Source: Candidatus Sericytochromatia bacterium (GTDB lineage Bacteria; Cyanobacteriota; Sericytochromatia; UBA7694). Taken from it: a stretch of 64,000 bases of DNA. A program made the position numbers and the translations under genes. The stretch is taken from the NCBI GenBank assembly GCA_018780035.1, contig JADMKE010000004.1, positions 303,776-367,775 on the forward strand. Reading direction: 5' to 3'. The notes beneath the pieces were generated by a model. That model ran no database searches, was not told the origin of the DNA, and was given only the letters and a program-made list of their open reading frames with translations. This document shows, in pieces, positions 27,203 through 35,408 of the stretch (position 1 is the first letter of the stretch; each line of letters starts with the position of its first letter).

Positions 27203-28483
27203 CTAGGCTCCCGCCTGCTGCTTGCGTGCGGGTTTGACACCATACAACAAGGGATTGCGCATTTTTTTGAAACGGACGAGCACGCGCATAATTGTGCGGG
27301 TGACCGTAATGGCCGTAAACATACTGATAATCACCCCAATCGCGAGTGTCACAGCAAAACCACGGATCAGGCCCGTTCCAAAATAATACAAGACCGCACA
27401 GCTGATCAAGGTGGTGGTGTTGGAGTCAAAAATCGAGCTGAATGCGCGCTGAAAACCGGACTCTACCGCATTAAAAATAGATTTGCCCATGCGCAATTCT
27501 TCTTTGGTGCGCTCAAAAATCAGAATATTGGCGTCGACGGCCATCCCGATACTCAGAATAAAACCGGCAATCCCTGGCACGGTCAGTGTCACGGGAATCA
27601 GCTTAAACACAGCCATATTCAGTGCCGAGTAAAAGATCAAAGAGATATTGGCCATCGCTCCGGGCACGCGGTAGAACCAGAGCATAAAGAAAACAACCAC
27701 AATCAGTCCGGCCATACCGGCCATAAAGCTTTTTTCAACGGCTTCTTGCCCCAAGGTTGGGCCCACTGTGCGGTTTTCAACCATGCTCAGGGGGACGGGC
27801 AATTGGCCTGCCTTAAGCTGAATGGCGAGTTTCTTGGCATCTTCTGCCGTAAAACCGCCTTCGATCAGGCCTGAACCACCGGTAATCGGAGAGTTGACAT
27901 TGGGTGCGGAGACCAGTTTGTCGTCCAGAAAAATACCCAGGGGCTGTCCCACCAATTCGGTGGTCAGATCGCCAAACTTTTTGGCGCCTTCGCTGTTAAA
28001 TTCAAATTCAATGATCCAGTCACTCGCTCCGCGCAGATTGGCGCGGGCGTCTTTGAGCATTTTGCCGTAAACGCCGGTTTCGAGCCATTTGCCTGGGTTC
28101 TTGGTGTCGGGGCGGCGAAAATCCAATCGGGCAGTTTCACCGATCAATTTGACCGCGTCTTGGGGATCTTTGATACCGGGCAATTCGACAATGATTTGCC
28201 GATCGCCTTTGAGCTGGATCAACGGCTCGGCGACACCCAAACCGTCGACACGTTGGCGTACAACGGCGACAGCGGCTTGCATCACTTCGGGGCCAACTTT
28301 GACGGCCGGTTCAACCACTTTATTGTCAACAATTTTTTCTTTGACATCTTTGGCTTCCACCACCAGGTGGATACCTCCCTGAATATCCAAGCCCTGTTTA
28401 ATGGGTTTGGTTGCAATGATCCAGGAGGTGACTCCCAAGAGGATAACAAGGAAAAGGAGCATGTATTTTTCACGATTTGCCAT
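27203..28483 (-). CDS. secD: Protein translocase subunit SecD
   Basis: 426 residues. SecD uses the proton motive force to assist SecYEG export. A first membrane helix (9-25), the P1 region beginning KQGLDIQGGIHLVVEAKDV, and five C-terminal helices with GFILSIGMAVDANILIFERTKEE are typical. The D4-type motif GxxVDANIL is intact. secF is not adjacent: a YbjN-like gene follows, so SecF must be elsewhere or absent. The start ATG shares one base with the stop of the upstream coiled-coil gene (TAATG). Confidence 0.95.
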   Translation of the reverse strand: MANREKYMLLFLVILLGVTSWIIATKPIKQGLDIQGGIHLVVEAKDVKEKIVDNKVVEPAVKVGPEVMQAAVAVVRQRVDGLGVAEPLIQLKGDRQIIVELPGIKDPQDAVKLIGETARLDFRRPDTKNPGKWLETGVYGKMLKDARANLRGASDWIIEFEFNSEGAKKFGDLTTELVGQPLGIFLDDKLVSAPNVNSPITGGSGLIEGGFTAEDAKKLAIQLKAGQLPVPLSMVENRTVGPTLGQEAVEKSFMAGMAGLIVVVFFMLWFYRVPGAMANISLIFYSALNMAVFKLIPVTLTVPGIAGFILSIGMAVDANILIFERTKEELRMGKSIFNAVESGFQRAFSSIFDSNTTTLISCAVLYYFGTGLIRGFAVTLAIGVIISMFTAITVTRTIMRVLVRFKKMRNPLLYGVKPARKQQAGA

Positions 28484-30246
28484 TATAAAGCTACCATTGA
28501 TTCTTCTTCAGGATTGGAAGGGACCTTCCAGCTTTGGATACAGTGCGCGACCCAGGCCAAATCCGTTTGTGCAGCAGCCAAATCTAGGGCCTGAGCGCTT
28601 TCAAATTGGGTGATGACTCCCTCTAAGCGGCGCTGGGCCACTTGGTAATCTTCACTGTCTTTTTTACTATCAAATTCGGGCAACTCCAAAAGCGTGAGCA
28701 ATTTCCTGCAATCCTGCAGGGTCTGTTCCGCGGCCAATTCCAATTCTTGGTGCTGGTTCTGGAGTTGCAGATGTAGTTTTTCAATTTCGGGCCATTTATC
28801 TGCTGAACGCTGCAAATTGAGCAGGACCCTGTGTGTCGGGGCCGCAGGCTCTTGGTGCAGGCGCTGAGCCAATTTAAACAATAACTCAGCCTCTTCAGCT
28901 TTGTAGAGTGCCCGCTTCAACTGTTTTTCGCTGGACTCCCAAAGTGAAGCGACAAAACGCTCAGTCAAAGATTGCTCGATCTCTTCTAAATGGGGCAAAA
29001 ACCGTGACTGCTGCTGGGCCAGAAACGCTTCTTCGCGCAAGAGTCGGGCTTCGATTTTTGCCTGTGGATCTTTTGTTTTATCTGTGGTTGAGAGTTGTGT
29101 CTCAGATGCCGCTCCAGGCTCGGCTACCGTTTGCTCGACCAGGTTGGGTTCAGTTGTCTGAGGCTCAGTTATTTCTGGCTCAGTTATTTCTGGCTCAGTT
29201 ATTTCTGGCTCAGTCGTTTCTGGTTCAGCTATTTCTGGTTCAGCTATTTCTGGTTCAGCTATTTCTGGTTCAGCCGCCACTTCAGTTTGGGTTATTTCCA
29301 GTGCTTCATCCAGAACCTGATCAATGGCGACGACATCCGCGGGCGAAGCGGGGCTTGCCTGCTCTGGAATCTCTTCTGATGTCTGTTTTTCTGGGACGGC
29401 TTCCGCAGCCAAAGGTAAGGCCGTTTCTTCTGGCGTTAAAACTTCTTCAGGAGCGAGAACAGGGCGTGGTCCTGTCTCTACTGCGATGGGGGTTTGTAAG
29501 GGCTGATCCGGCTCGGTGAGGGTTTCTTTTGCCGCTTCTTTTGCCGCTTCTTCGGCCGCTAAATTGGCCTGTTTTTCAGCCTCAACCCAGTGATTTACAT
29601 CTTGCAATAATTTGCGAATGCCCTCCAGGTCCATGAGCGGATCTGGTGCGGGGCCATTGCTTTCGAGATCTTCAAGGCGCTTTTTTAGACTTGCCAAAGA
29701 GGTCTGTGAAGTCGGTCTGTCTTGATAAGGGACCAGCAGGGCGTGAATTTGTTTGAGTTGGTTTTGCAGTGCCGACTCAACTTCGCTCAGACGTTTAAAG
29801 AAGCCTTCGATTTTTTCTGTCCCGGCAAACAGTGCCAGGGCTTCGGTTTCGAGCGCTTGCCATTCTTGTTCGGCTGTCTCTGCCTCTTGCTCGCCCAGAC
29901 TGGCTTCCCATTCTTTGATTTGCACTTTGCAGCGGTGGAGTTGAGCCAGGTTCTCACTGAGAGGTGCCAGCAGGGGCTGTACCTGAATTTGGGTTTTTCC
30001 GGTATATGCTTCGGCTTGGGCCTGATACTGGTGCAGATTGTGATCCAGCGCCGAGAGACGGCTATACAAAACACCCGAGGCATCGAGCAAATCTTGGAGT
30101 TGGGTGTTTAAACCTTGACGTTGTTGAATGCGCAAAAAGAACAAGACCAGGGTGGGAACAAGCACAAGCAGCAACAAACCCAGGGCAAGCCAAAGGCCGT
30201 GGGTTTCCAGGATGGGTTCCAGGGATTGTTGTAATTGCTCCAGCAT
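28483..30246 (-). CDS. Single-pass membrane protein with coiled coils and EPEI repeats
   Basis: 587 residues of no known family. An N-terminal helix (about 19-39) anchors it, with the bulk probably cytoplasmic. Coiled-coil regions flank an acidic low-complexity segment (about 200-380) that includes nine pentapeptides of the type EPEI(A/T). The region after the helix (LSALDHNLHQYQAQAEAYTG) resembles the corresponding part of the protein at 36684 (LDSLLPQFHGYQGETHD), suggesting common ancestry. It is coupled to secD. A role at the membrane surface is plausible but not shown. Confidence 0.7.
   Translation of the reverse strand: MLEQLQQSLEPILETHGLWLALGLLLLVLVPTLVLFFLRIQQRQGLNTQLQDLLDASGVLYSRLSALDHNLHQYQAQAEAYTGKTQIQVQPLLAPLSENLAQLHRCKVQIKEWEASLGEQEAETAEQEWQALETEALALFAGTEKIEGFFKRLSEVESALQNQLKQIHALLVPYQDRPTSQTSLASLKKRLEDLESNGPAPDPLMDLEGIRKLLQDVNHWVEAEKQANLAAEEAAKEAAKETLTEPDQPLQTPIAVETGPRPVLAPEEVLTPEETALPLAAEAVPEKQTSEEIPEQASPASPADVVAIDQVLDEALEITQTEVAAEPEIAEPEIAEPEIAEPETTEPEITEPEITEPEITEPQTTEPNLVEQTVAEPGAASETQLSTTDKTKDPQAKIEARLLREEAFLAQQQSRFLPHLEEIEQSLTERFVASLWESSEKQLKRALYKAEEAELLFKLAQRLHQEPAAPTHRVLLNLQRSADKWPEIEKLHLQLQNQHQELELAAEQTLQDCRKLLTLLELPEFDSKKDSEDYQVAQRRLEGVITQFESAQALDLAAAQTDLAWVAHCIQSWKVPSNPEEESMVAL
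29149..29278 (-). repeat. 15-bp tandem repeat encoding EPEI(A/T)
   Basis: Successive 15-bp units read ctcagttatttctgg on the plus strand, with three later units changed to ttcagctatttctgg. Each encodes one pentapeptide of the coiled-coil protein. Identical neighbours show recent expansion, and copy number may vary among strains. Confidence 0.9.
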
Positions 30247-30290
30247 CAGTGGGAGTTCAAGTCCTTGCTTAAGCTTTTATTTAACAGAGT

Positions 30291-30299
30291 ATTATAGCA
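30291..30299 (-). promoter_or_regulatory. Extended -10 promoter for the coiled-coil/secD operon
   Basis: TGCTATAAT is a perfect extended -10 on the minus strand, 44 bases before ATG 30246. The -35 region (CTGGCT at 17 bp) is weak. Confidence 0.6.
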
Positions 30300-30327
30300 C
30301 GTATAAGGCTTTGAGCCAGACTCTCCT

Positions 30328-30855
30328 TTAAAGCGGATCAAAACGCATGATCTTCTTGCTCAGAGCTGAGCTGGCTTTGTGGCGAATTTCATCGAGCTCT
30401 GTTTTGTCGGGAGGGTGGGCATAGCTTACCTGTTCATTGTAAATCTGGCTGAGAAATTCAATCGTCTCAGGGGCCGAAACATGGGCCAGCGTTTCAATGA
30501 TCTCCAATTGTTCGCGGTAATTGGCTTGGGGGTAATAATCAATCAAAGCGGGAACTGCATCGGCATGGCCAAAACTGCGTAGCGCGGCGATCACCGATAG
30601 GGTATCGGGAAATTTATTTAAAATAAAATAACTCAGCAATTGTTGAAAGAGCTGCAAGGGACCAATTTTACCAATGCGCTGGGCCAGCATATAACGCACA
30701 CGGGGGTGAATCTCCGGCGAAAAGAAAAGATTCTTAAGTAGATAAAGGGCTTTAACCTTGTCTTGATCGATTAAGTTATCAACAAAGACCGATATCTCGT
30801 TAATAAAAACGTCTTTTTGAGCTACTTCTTTGATTTTGTCGAGATTGTCAATCAT
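30328..30855 (-). CDS. HEAT-repeat-like protein
   Basis: 175 residues, all helical in appearance, with helix pairs of HEAT type (AVPALIDYYPQANYREQLEIIETLA). No catalytic motif or signal is seen. It starts 14 bp after the glycolipid glycosyltransferase gene and is probably in the same transcript. HEAT proteins are scaffolds, and this may assist that enzyme, but there is no direct evidence. Confidence 0.6.
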   Translation of the reverse strand: MIDNLDKIKEVAQKDVFINEISVFVDNLIDQDKVKALYLLKNLFFSPEIHPRVRYMLAQRIGKIGPLQLFQQLLSYFILNKFPDTLSVIAALRSFGHADAVPALIDYYPQANYREQLEIIETLAHVSAPETIEFLSQIYNEQVSYAHPPDKTELDEIRHKASSALSKKIMRFDPL

Positions 30856-30869
30856 CTTGAGAGCGTCCC

Positions 30870-32216
30870 TCAGATCTCCAATTGGCCCAGTTCAACCACC
30901 CGACGGGCTATTTCCATGGCAGCATCTTTGCGGCCGGTTTTGCGGGCCTGTTGGGTCATATATCCCAGTCGCTCCTGATCCCGGAGCAGATTTTCGACAT
31001 AATAAGCACCGTCAGCAATATTGTGCAAAATGCAAGCGGCGCCATTTTCAAGCAAATAATCGCTGTTGCGCTGTTCTTGACCTGGAATGGGGTTGATAAT
31101 CATCATTGGGCATTGAGCTGCCAAGGCCTCAGAGGTCGATAAACCACCCGGTTTCGAAATGACCAGATCCGAGGCCCGCATCAATTCATGCACATTGTTC
31201 ACAAAACCATACACCCGGCATGTGATTTGCAAAGAGGTGGCAATTTGGCTGAGTTCTTCCTGCAATTGTTCATTGCGACCGGCCACCACCAGCAATTGCA
31301 TATCCAAACTCACCGAGCGGAAAGAGCGCACCAAGCTGGTCAAATCACCCACACCGTAGCCGCCACCCATCAACAAGACGGTGGGCAATTCGCGGCTGAT
31401 TCCCAATTTGTCGCGCATTTCTGATTGCAGCGGCAAGGTTGAAAAAATGGGGTCGACGGGAATACCTGTCTGGTAAATGCTTTTGACGCCCGCACCACGG
31501 GTTTCCAATTCGCGGGCCACTTCTTGGCTGGCGACAAAATAGGCGTTGACTTCTTCGACAATCCAAAAGGCATGCAGGGCAAAGTCAGTTACGACCGTGT
31601 ACAGGGGCAGAGAAGATTTGCGTTTTTTCTTCCAGCGCGAGATCAGTTCCATCGGTAAGAAGTGGGTGCAGATCACCGCATCAGGTGAAAAGTCATCAAG
31701 CAAATCGCGAAAATCGCTGGCCTGCAGGTTTTCCATGCTCTGACGGAATTTGTCATCGATTTTTTCGTCTTTGTCGTAGCGATCATAGATATAGCCCCAG
31801 AGGCGGGGAGAGTGTTTAACCAGTGCCAGATAAGAGGTGCTGTAGACTTTTTTATAGACGCTGTTAATATAATCCAGGGTGTCGACCAATTTGACATTGG
31901 CAGTGGGATAGAGGTTTTGAAAGGCCTTGGCAATGGCTTCTGCTGCCCGCTGGTGGCCGGCTCCTGCTGTCACATGGGCGATCAAGATCCGCGGTGACTT
32001 CTGACCGGCATTAAAATTAATGCTTTTGACCACATCGCCGGGCAAAATTTCTGTGCGGCCTTCGCGCTGGGCATATTCTTCGGCTTTGCGAATCAGGGGC
32101 TCCAATTTAAGCTCCATATCTTTTCCCAACACATCGTAAGCTTCACTTGAAAAGTGAAAGCCTTTTCCGATCACATCTTTGCTCAGACGCTTAACGCCGT
32201 CGTATTTTCCCAACAT
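30870..32216 (-). CDS. MGDG synthase/GT28-type glycosyltransferase
   Basis: 448 residues. From about residue 75 it has the MGDG_synth N-terminal domain (RILIAHVTAGAGHQRAAEAI, containing the GxGH loop) and the glycosyltransferase-28 C-terminal domain (MGGGYGVGDL, SDLVISKPGGLSTSEALA). Enzymes of this type move glucose or galactose from a UDP-sugar to diacylglycerol (UgtP, MGDG synthase). The first 70 residues form an extra helical segment (FSSEAYDVLGKDMELKLEPL) that somewhat recalls the small PCP_red-like fold; weak. A SD-like GGGAG precedes the ATG. Probably makes a membrane glycolipid. Confidence 0.82.
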   Translation of the reverse strand: MLGKYDGVKRLSKDVIGKGFHFSSEAYDVLGKDMELKLEPLIRKAEEYAQREGRTEILPGDVVKSINFNAGQKSPRILIAHVTAGAGHQRAAEAIAKAFQNLYPTANVKLVDTLDYINSVYKKVYSTSYLALVKHSPRLWGYIYDRYDKDEKIDDKFRQSMENLQASDFRDLLDDFSPDAVICTHFLPMELISRWKKKRKSSLPLYTVVTDFALHAFWIVEEVNAYFVASQEVARELETRGAGVKSIYQTGIPVDPIFSTLPLQSEMRDKLGISRELPTVLLMGGGYGVGDLTSLVRSFRSVSLDMQLLVVAGRNEQLQEELSQIATSLQITCRVYGFVNNVHELMRASDLVISKPGGLSTSEALAAQCPMMIINPIPGQEQRNSDYLLENGAACILHNIADGAYYVENLLRDQERLGYMTQQARKTGRKDAAMEIARRVVELGQLEI

Positions 32217-32246
32217 GCCTGTTATCTCCCAGAGAAGTTGTTCCCT

Positions 32247-32255
32247 ATTTTAGCA
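32247..32255 (-). promoter_or_regulatory. Extended -10 promoter for the glycosyltransferase gene
   Basis: TGCTAAAAT on the minus strand fits the extended -10 form with one mismatch, about 30 bases before ATG 32216. It lies downstream of the terminator at 32312-32333, so it begins a new unit. Confidence 0.45.
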
Positions 32256-32311
32256 CAGGGCCATCTTTGCCCATTCGAATCTGGTTGGACAAGCACTTGC
32301 AAATGAACAAG

Positions 32312-32333
32312 AAAAAACCCCGCCGAAGCGGGG
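32312..32333 (-). terminator. Intrinsic terminator
   Basis: On the minus strand the stem CCCCGC/GCGGGG with tetraloop TTCG is followed by TTTTTT. It lies 34 bp after the DUF4332-like gene and would end its transcript. Confidence 0.9.
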
Positions 32334-32366
32334 ATGCGTTATACGGAAGAGGGAAAAAAGAAATTT

Positions 32367-32990
32367 TTAATACCAGCGAATCTGGGGGGGAACGGTTTTG
32401 GAGCGATCAATGGCGGTTGAAACGCTGCTGAAATTGGGCATCCAATAACCGTATTGCACTGCATTGGCAGCCATGGCTGCATAAAAAGCGCCTTTGTCGA
32501 GGCCAAAGCCACCGGTGTAACGGGACAAGGTGGCGACATCTCCTGCGCCGCTGGTTTGCATCAGGCGAGCCATGGTCAGGTCTACGCCGGGAACACGCAT
32601 CAGGTCGGCCTGACCGGCCCAAGCACCGATTTGATAATTGACATAATCACGATCTTGTTTGTTCAGAAACAGGCCTCCGGCCAGGTAAGACATCATGGTG
32701 CGTTTGAAAGGGGTGTCTGCGGCTTTGAGGAATTTGTCGGAATCGGTAATGCCGACCCAGCTCAGACGGTTGGCGATTTTATAATCCAGGGGGCTGGGGG
32801 GACGCATACGATCATCGAAGAACTGATAGAGGGGCACCTTTTGGGCGGGAGCGGTTGTGGTTGTTGTGGTATAGCTGTCGGTAGCCATAGTGGGAGAGCC
32901 ATACATGGCAGTGGTCACCTGGCTGGCTGCTTTTTCGATCGGAGCCAATGCCTGCTGAATCTTCAGGGCGGTTGGGTTGGTGATCTGCAT
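32367..32990 (-). CDS. DUF4332-like helix-hairpin-helix protein
   Basis: 207 residues. After a Thr-rich stretch (about 40-52) two segments resemble DUF4332-type helix-hairpin-helix modules: LSWVGITDSDKFLKAAD and LMRVPGVDLTMARLMQTSG. Such modules often bind DNA or serve as protein contacts. The ATG follows CGGAGG. It is monocistronic, with an intrinsic terminator 34 bp after the stop. No signal peptide or membrane helix. Identity by pattern only. Confidence 0.55.
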   Translation of the reverse strand: MQITNPTALKIQQALAPIEKAASQVTTAMYGSPTMATDSYTTTTTTAPAQKVPLYQFFDDRMRPPSPLDYKIANRLSWVGITDSDKFLKAADTPFKRTMMSYLAGGLFLNKQDRDYVNYQIGAWAGQADLMRVPGVDLTMARLMQTSGAGDVATLSRYTGGFGLDKGAFYAAMAANAVQYGYWMPNFSSVSTAIDRSKTVPPQIRWY

Positions 32991-33097
32991 TTTACTGTCC
33001 TCCGTAAATTTAATAACGCTTTGATAGTTATTTATCGGGAGGGAGGCCGCTAACTTTCTTAGGGTTAGGTTAAGCTAAAATGAAATAACAGTAAACT

Positions 33098-34612
33098 TTA
33101 TTTCTTTTCGGCAGGAATTCTGAGCAAGTCCAAATAAGTCTGAGTGGCAGCGGGAATATCGGGCTGATTATAAATCGCAGAACCGATCACCACGACATTG
33201 GCGCCGGCATCAAGAACCTGGGGCAAAGTGTTTTGATTGATCCCCCCATCGACCTGAATAAACAGATCCCGCATGTGTCGCTCTTTGGCCATTTGGCGCA
33301 ATTGTTTGATTTTGTTGAGAGCCCTGGGGATAAAGTGCTGCCCCCCAAAGCCAGGGTTGACCGACATGATCAGCACCAGTTTCAGGCGGTGTAAGATATC
33401 TTCCAAGACGCTCACAGGGGTGGCCGGGTTGAGGGCAACCCCCGGAAAGGCACCTGCCTCTTCGATTTGGCTGATCACGCGATCCAAGTGAATACACGCT
33501 TCAGCATGTACCGTAATCCGCTCGCAGCCAGCTTTGGCAAAGTCTTCGATGTATTTTTCGGGCTCGCTGATCATCAGATGGGCATCAAAGGGCATCTGGG
33601 TGAGGGAGCGCAGTGATTGAATGACTGGCGGCCCGAGGGTTAAGTTTGGCACAAAATGACCGTCCATAATATCCAAATGGACCCAATCGGCACCGCCCTT
33701 TTCGATCTGTTCCAGGGCCAGGGCCAGATTTGAAAAATTAGCGGATAAAATCGAAGGGGCCAAGAGCCCACGGCGCTCGGAAGACGGAATCTGAATCAGG
33801 TGTGATACACCCACAGGTTTCACTTCCTGTTTAAAAAAAGCTGCTGCGGTCGGCGATAAGCCAGGTATGCGGGTGTTTTGCTGTTCTAAAAAGGCATGTT
33901 TTTGCAAAGCCTGGCGCGCGCTCTCTTGCTCGGCTTTTTTCTTGCTGCGGCCTTGGCCTGTGCCCAGAATTTCGCCATTTAAAGCGACCTGAATTTGAAA
34001 GACGCGATCGTGATCCGGTCCGACTTCTGCCAAGACTGTGTATTCCGGTAGGGTTTTAAATTCGCCCTGGGCATATTCCTGTAAGAGGGCTTTGTAATTG
34101 ATCACCTCTTCGGCCTCCCCCAGCACGGCCAATTCCAGTTCGGGTCGCAAGACCTGCAGGATCATATCCGCTGTCAGTCGAAAGCCCAGTGAGAGAAATA
34201 CGGCCCCACACAAAGCCTCAAAAACATTGGCCAAAATCGACTCGCGAATGCCATTGCCGCTGGCTTTTTCGGTGCTCCCTACGACAATATGTTCTTGTAA
34301 TGCCAAGCTGACGGCTGTTTTAGACAGAGCTGTATCACTTACCACATAGCTGCGCACCTGGCTCATTTGGCCTTCGGAAGCTTCTGGAAAATAGCGAAAT
34401 AACCATTCGCTGATACTGGCTTTGATCAGGGCGTCGCCCAGATATTCCAAACGTTCATTGTGGCCTTGGTCTTCACTGCCCCGATCGGCCTGAACGGATT
34501 TGTGGGTCAGTGCCTGGCGAACCAGGGCCAAATCCAATTTATGAGCGGGAATCCCCAGTTTCTGTTGTAAGCGTGGCAATTGCAGGTCTTCTGCTTCAGG
34601 TGACTTCTTCAT
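33098..34612 (-). CDS. rnc-rpe: Ribonuclease III-ribulose-phosphate 3-epimerase fusion
   Basis: One 504-residue frame joins two normally separate proteins. Residues 17-157 are the RNase III domain (NERLEYLGDAL with Glu56 and Asp60; NVFEALCGAVF with Glu132, where Asn129 replaces the usual Asp). Residues 172-241 are a double-stranded-RNA-binding domain (GRSKKKAEQESARQAL). A 40-residue linker leads to a complete ribulose-5-phosphate 3-epimerase at 282-500 (LAPSILSANF, HLDIMDGHFVPNLTLG, MSVNPGFGGQHFIP, QVDGGI). ATG 34612 is chosen over the longer frame since it begins just before the RNase III domain. It overlaps tlyA by 17 bp. No ATG lies near the epimerase start. Confidence 0.93.
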   Translation of the reverse strand: MKKSPEAEDLQLPRLQQKLGIPAHKLDLALVRQALTHKSVQADRGSEDQGHNERLEYLGDALIKASISEWLFRYFPEASEGQMSQVRSYVVSDTALSKTAVSLALQEHIVVGSTEKASGNGIRESILANVFEALCGAVFLSLGFRLTADMILQVLRPELELAVLGEAEEVINYKALLQEYAQGEFKTLPEYTVLAEVGPDHDRVFQIQVALNGEILGTGQGRSKKKAEQESARQALQKHAFLEQQNTRIPGLSPTAAAFFKQEVKPVGVSHLIQIPSSERRGLLAPSILSANFSNLALALEQIEKGGADWVHLDIMDGHFVPNLTLGPPVIQSLRSLTQMPFDAHLMISEPEKYIEDFAKAGCERITVHAEACIHLDRVISQIEEAGAFPGVALNPATPVSVLEDILHRLKLVLIMSVNPGFGGQHFIPRALNKIKQLRQMAKERHMRDLFIQVDGGINQNTLPQVLDAGANVVVIGSAIYNQPDIPAATQTYLDLLRIPAEKK

Positions 34613-35408
34613 GTATGGCTTTCCAAAGGGTTTCTGCGTTGAGTTGGTTTTCGGGCGGGTACCTATAAAATACACCTAAAAACTCCCGGTTGCCACCTTT
34701 TCCAAAGACCGGTGAACTCATAACCTGGTGCAGAAAAAAGCCCTGTTCTGCGGCCCCTGACTGAATTTTCTGCAAAACCTCAAAGTGCACCTTTTCATCG
34801 TGCACAATGCCTTTGCGGTTTTGCGAGGGGGCGGCCTCAAACTGGGGTTTGATCAGGCTCAGCAGACGCCCTTCTGGGCTTAATAGTGTCTGCAGGGCAG
34901 GCAAAATTTTGAGCAGAGAAATAAACGAAACATCCATCACCGCGAGCTGGGCCCGTTCGTTGCCTTCTCCATAGAGATCCTGAGGGGTGAGATGGCGGGC
35001 ATTGCATTTTTCACGGCAAACGACCCGCGGATCTTGGCGCAGTTTCCAATCGAGTTGGCCGTGGCCAGCATCCACAGCATAAACTTTAAGCGCACCCTGT
35101 TGCAGCAGACAGTCTGTAAAACCGCCCGTCGAGGCGCCGATATCCAGACAGATCTGATCGGCTGCAGAGACACCAAAACGCGCAAGTGCACCTGCTAATT
35201 TGAGTCCACCCCGGCTGACATAGGGGCAGTCGTTCTGTTGCACTTGGATATTGTCCAGATTGGCCAGAGCGAGACCCGCTTTATCTAAAATCTGACTGCC
35301 ATTGCGCACAAGACCTGCCATAATGGCAGCGCGGGCCTTCTCCCTTGTTGGGAAAAGGCCCGCGTTTACCAGCAGCAGGTCCAAGCGCTGCTTACGGGGT
35401 TCAGGCAT
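34596..35408 (-). CDS. tlyA: TlyA-family rRNA methyltransferase
   Basis: 270 residues from ATG 35408, the normal size. An S4 RNA-binding domain ([20 protein letters not shown]) is followed by an FtsJ-type SAM-dependent methyltransferase ([17 protein letters not shown]). TlyA proteins 2'-O-methylate rRNA and were first named as hemolysins. The start overlaps the sigma-factor stop by 8 bp and its end overlaps the RNase III fusion by 17 bp, so three RNA-related genes are coupled. A strong hairpin lies inside the S4 coding region. Confidence 0.93.
   Translation of the reverse strand: MPEPRKQRLDLLLVNAGLFPTREKARAAIMAGLVRNGSQILDKAGLALANLDNIQVQQNDCPYVSRGGLKLAGALARFGVSAADQICLDIGASTGGFTDCLLQQGALKVYAVDAGHGQLDWKLRQDPRVVCREKCNARHLTPQDLYGEGNERAQLAVMDVSFISLLKILPALQTLLSPEGRLLSLIKPQFEAAPSQNRKGIVHDEKVHFEVLQKIQSGAAEQGFFLHQVMSSPVFGKGGNREFLGVFYRYPPENQLNAETLWKAIHEEVT
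35330..35364 (-). other. Strong hairpin inside the tlyA coding region
   Basis: A 10-bp perfect stem (CGCGGGCCTT with AAGGCCCGCG), one mismatch, then four more pairs and a 5-base loop. It starts 44 bases after the tlyA ATG and encodes part of the S4 domain. It has no T-run, so it is not an intrinsic terminator. It could be an RNA processing or stability site. Confidence 0.6.

Noticed and set aside
29095..29379. Plus-strand frame with repeated YFWLS units
   Set aside because: It is the reverse reading of the EPEI repeat; the long minus-strand gene is the real one.
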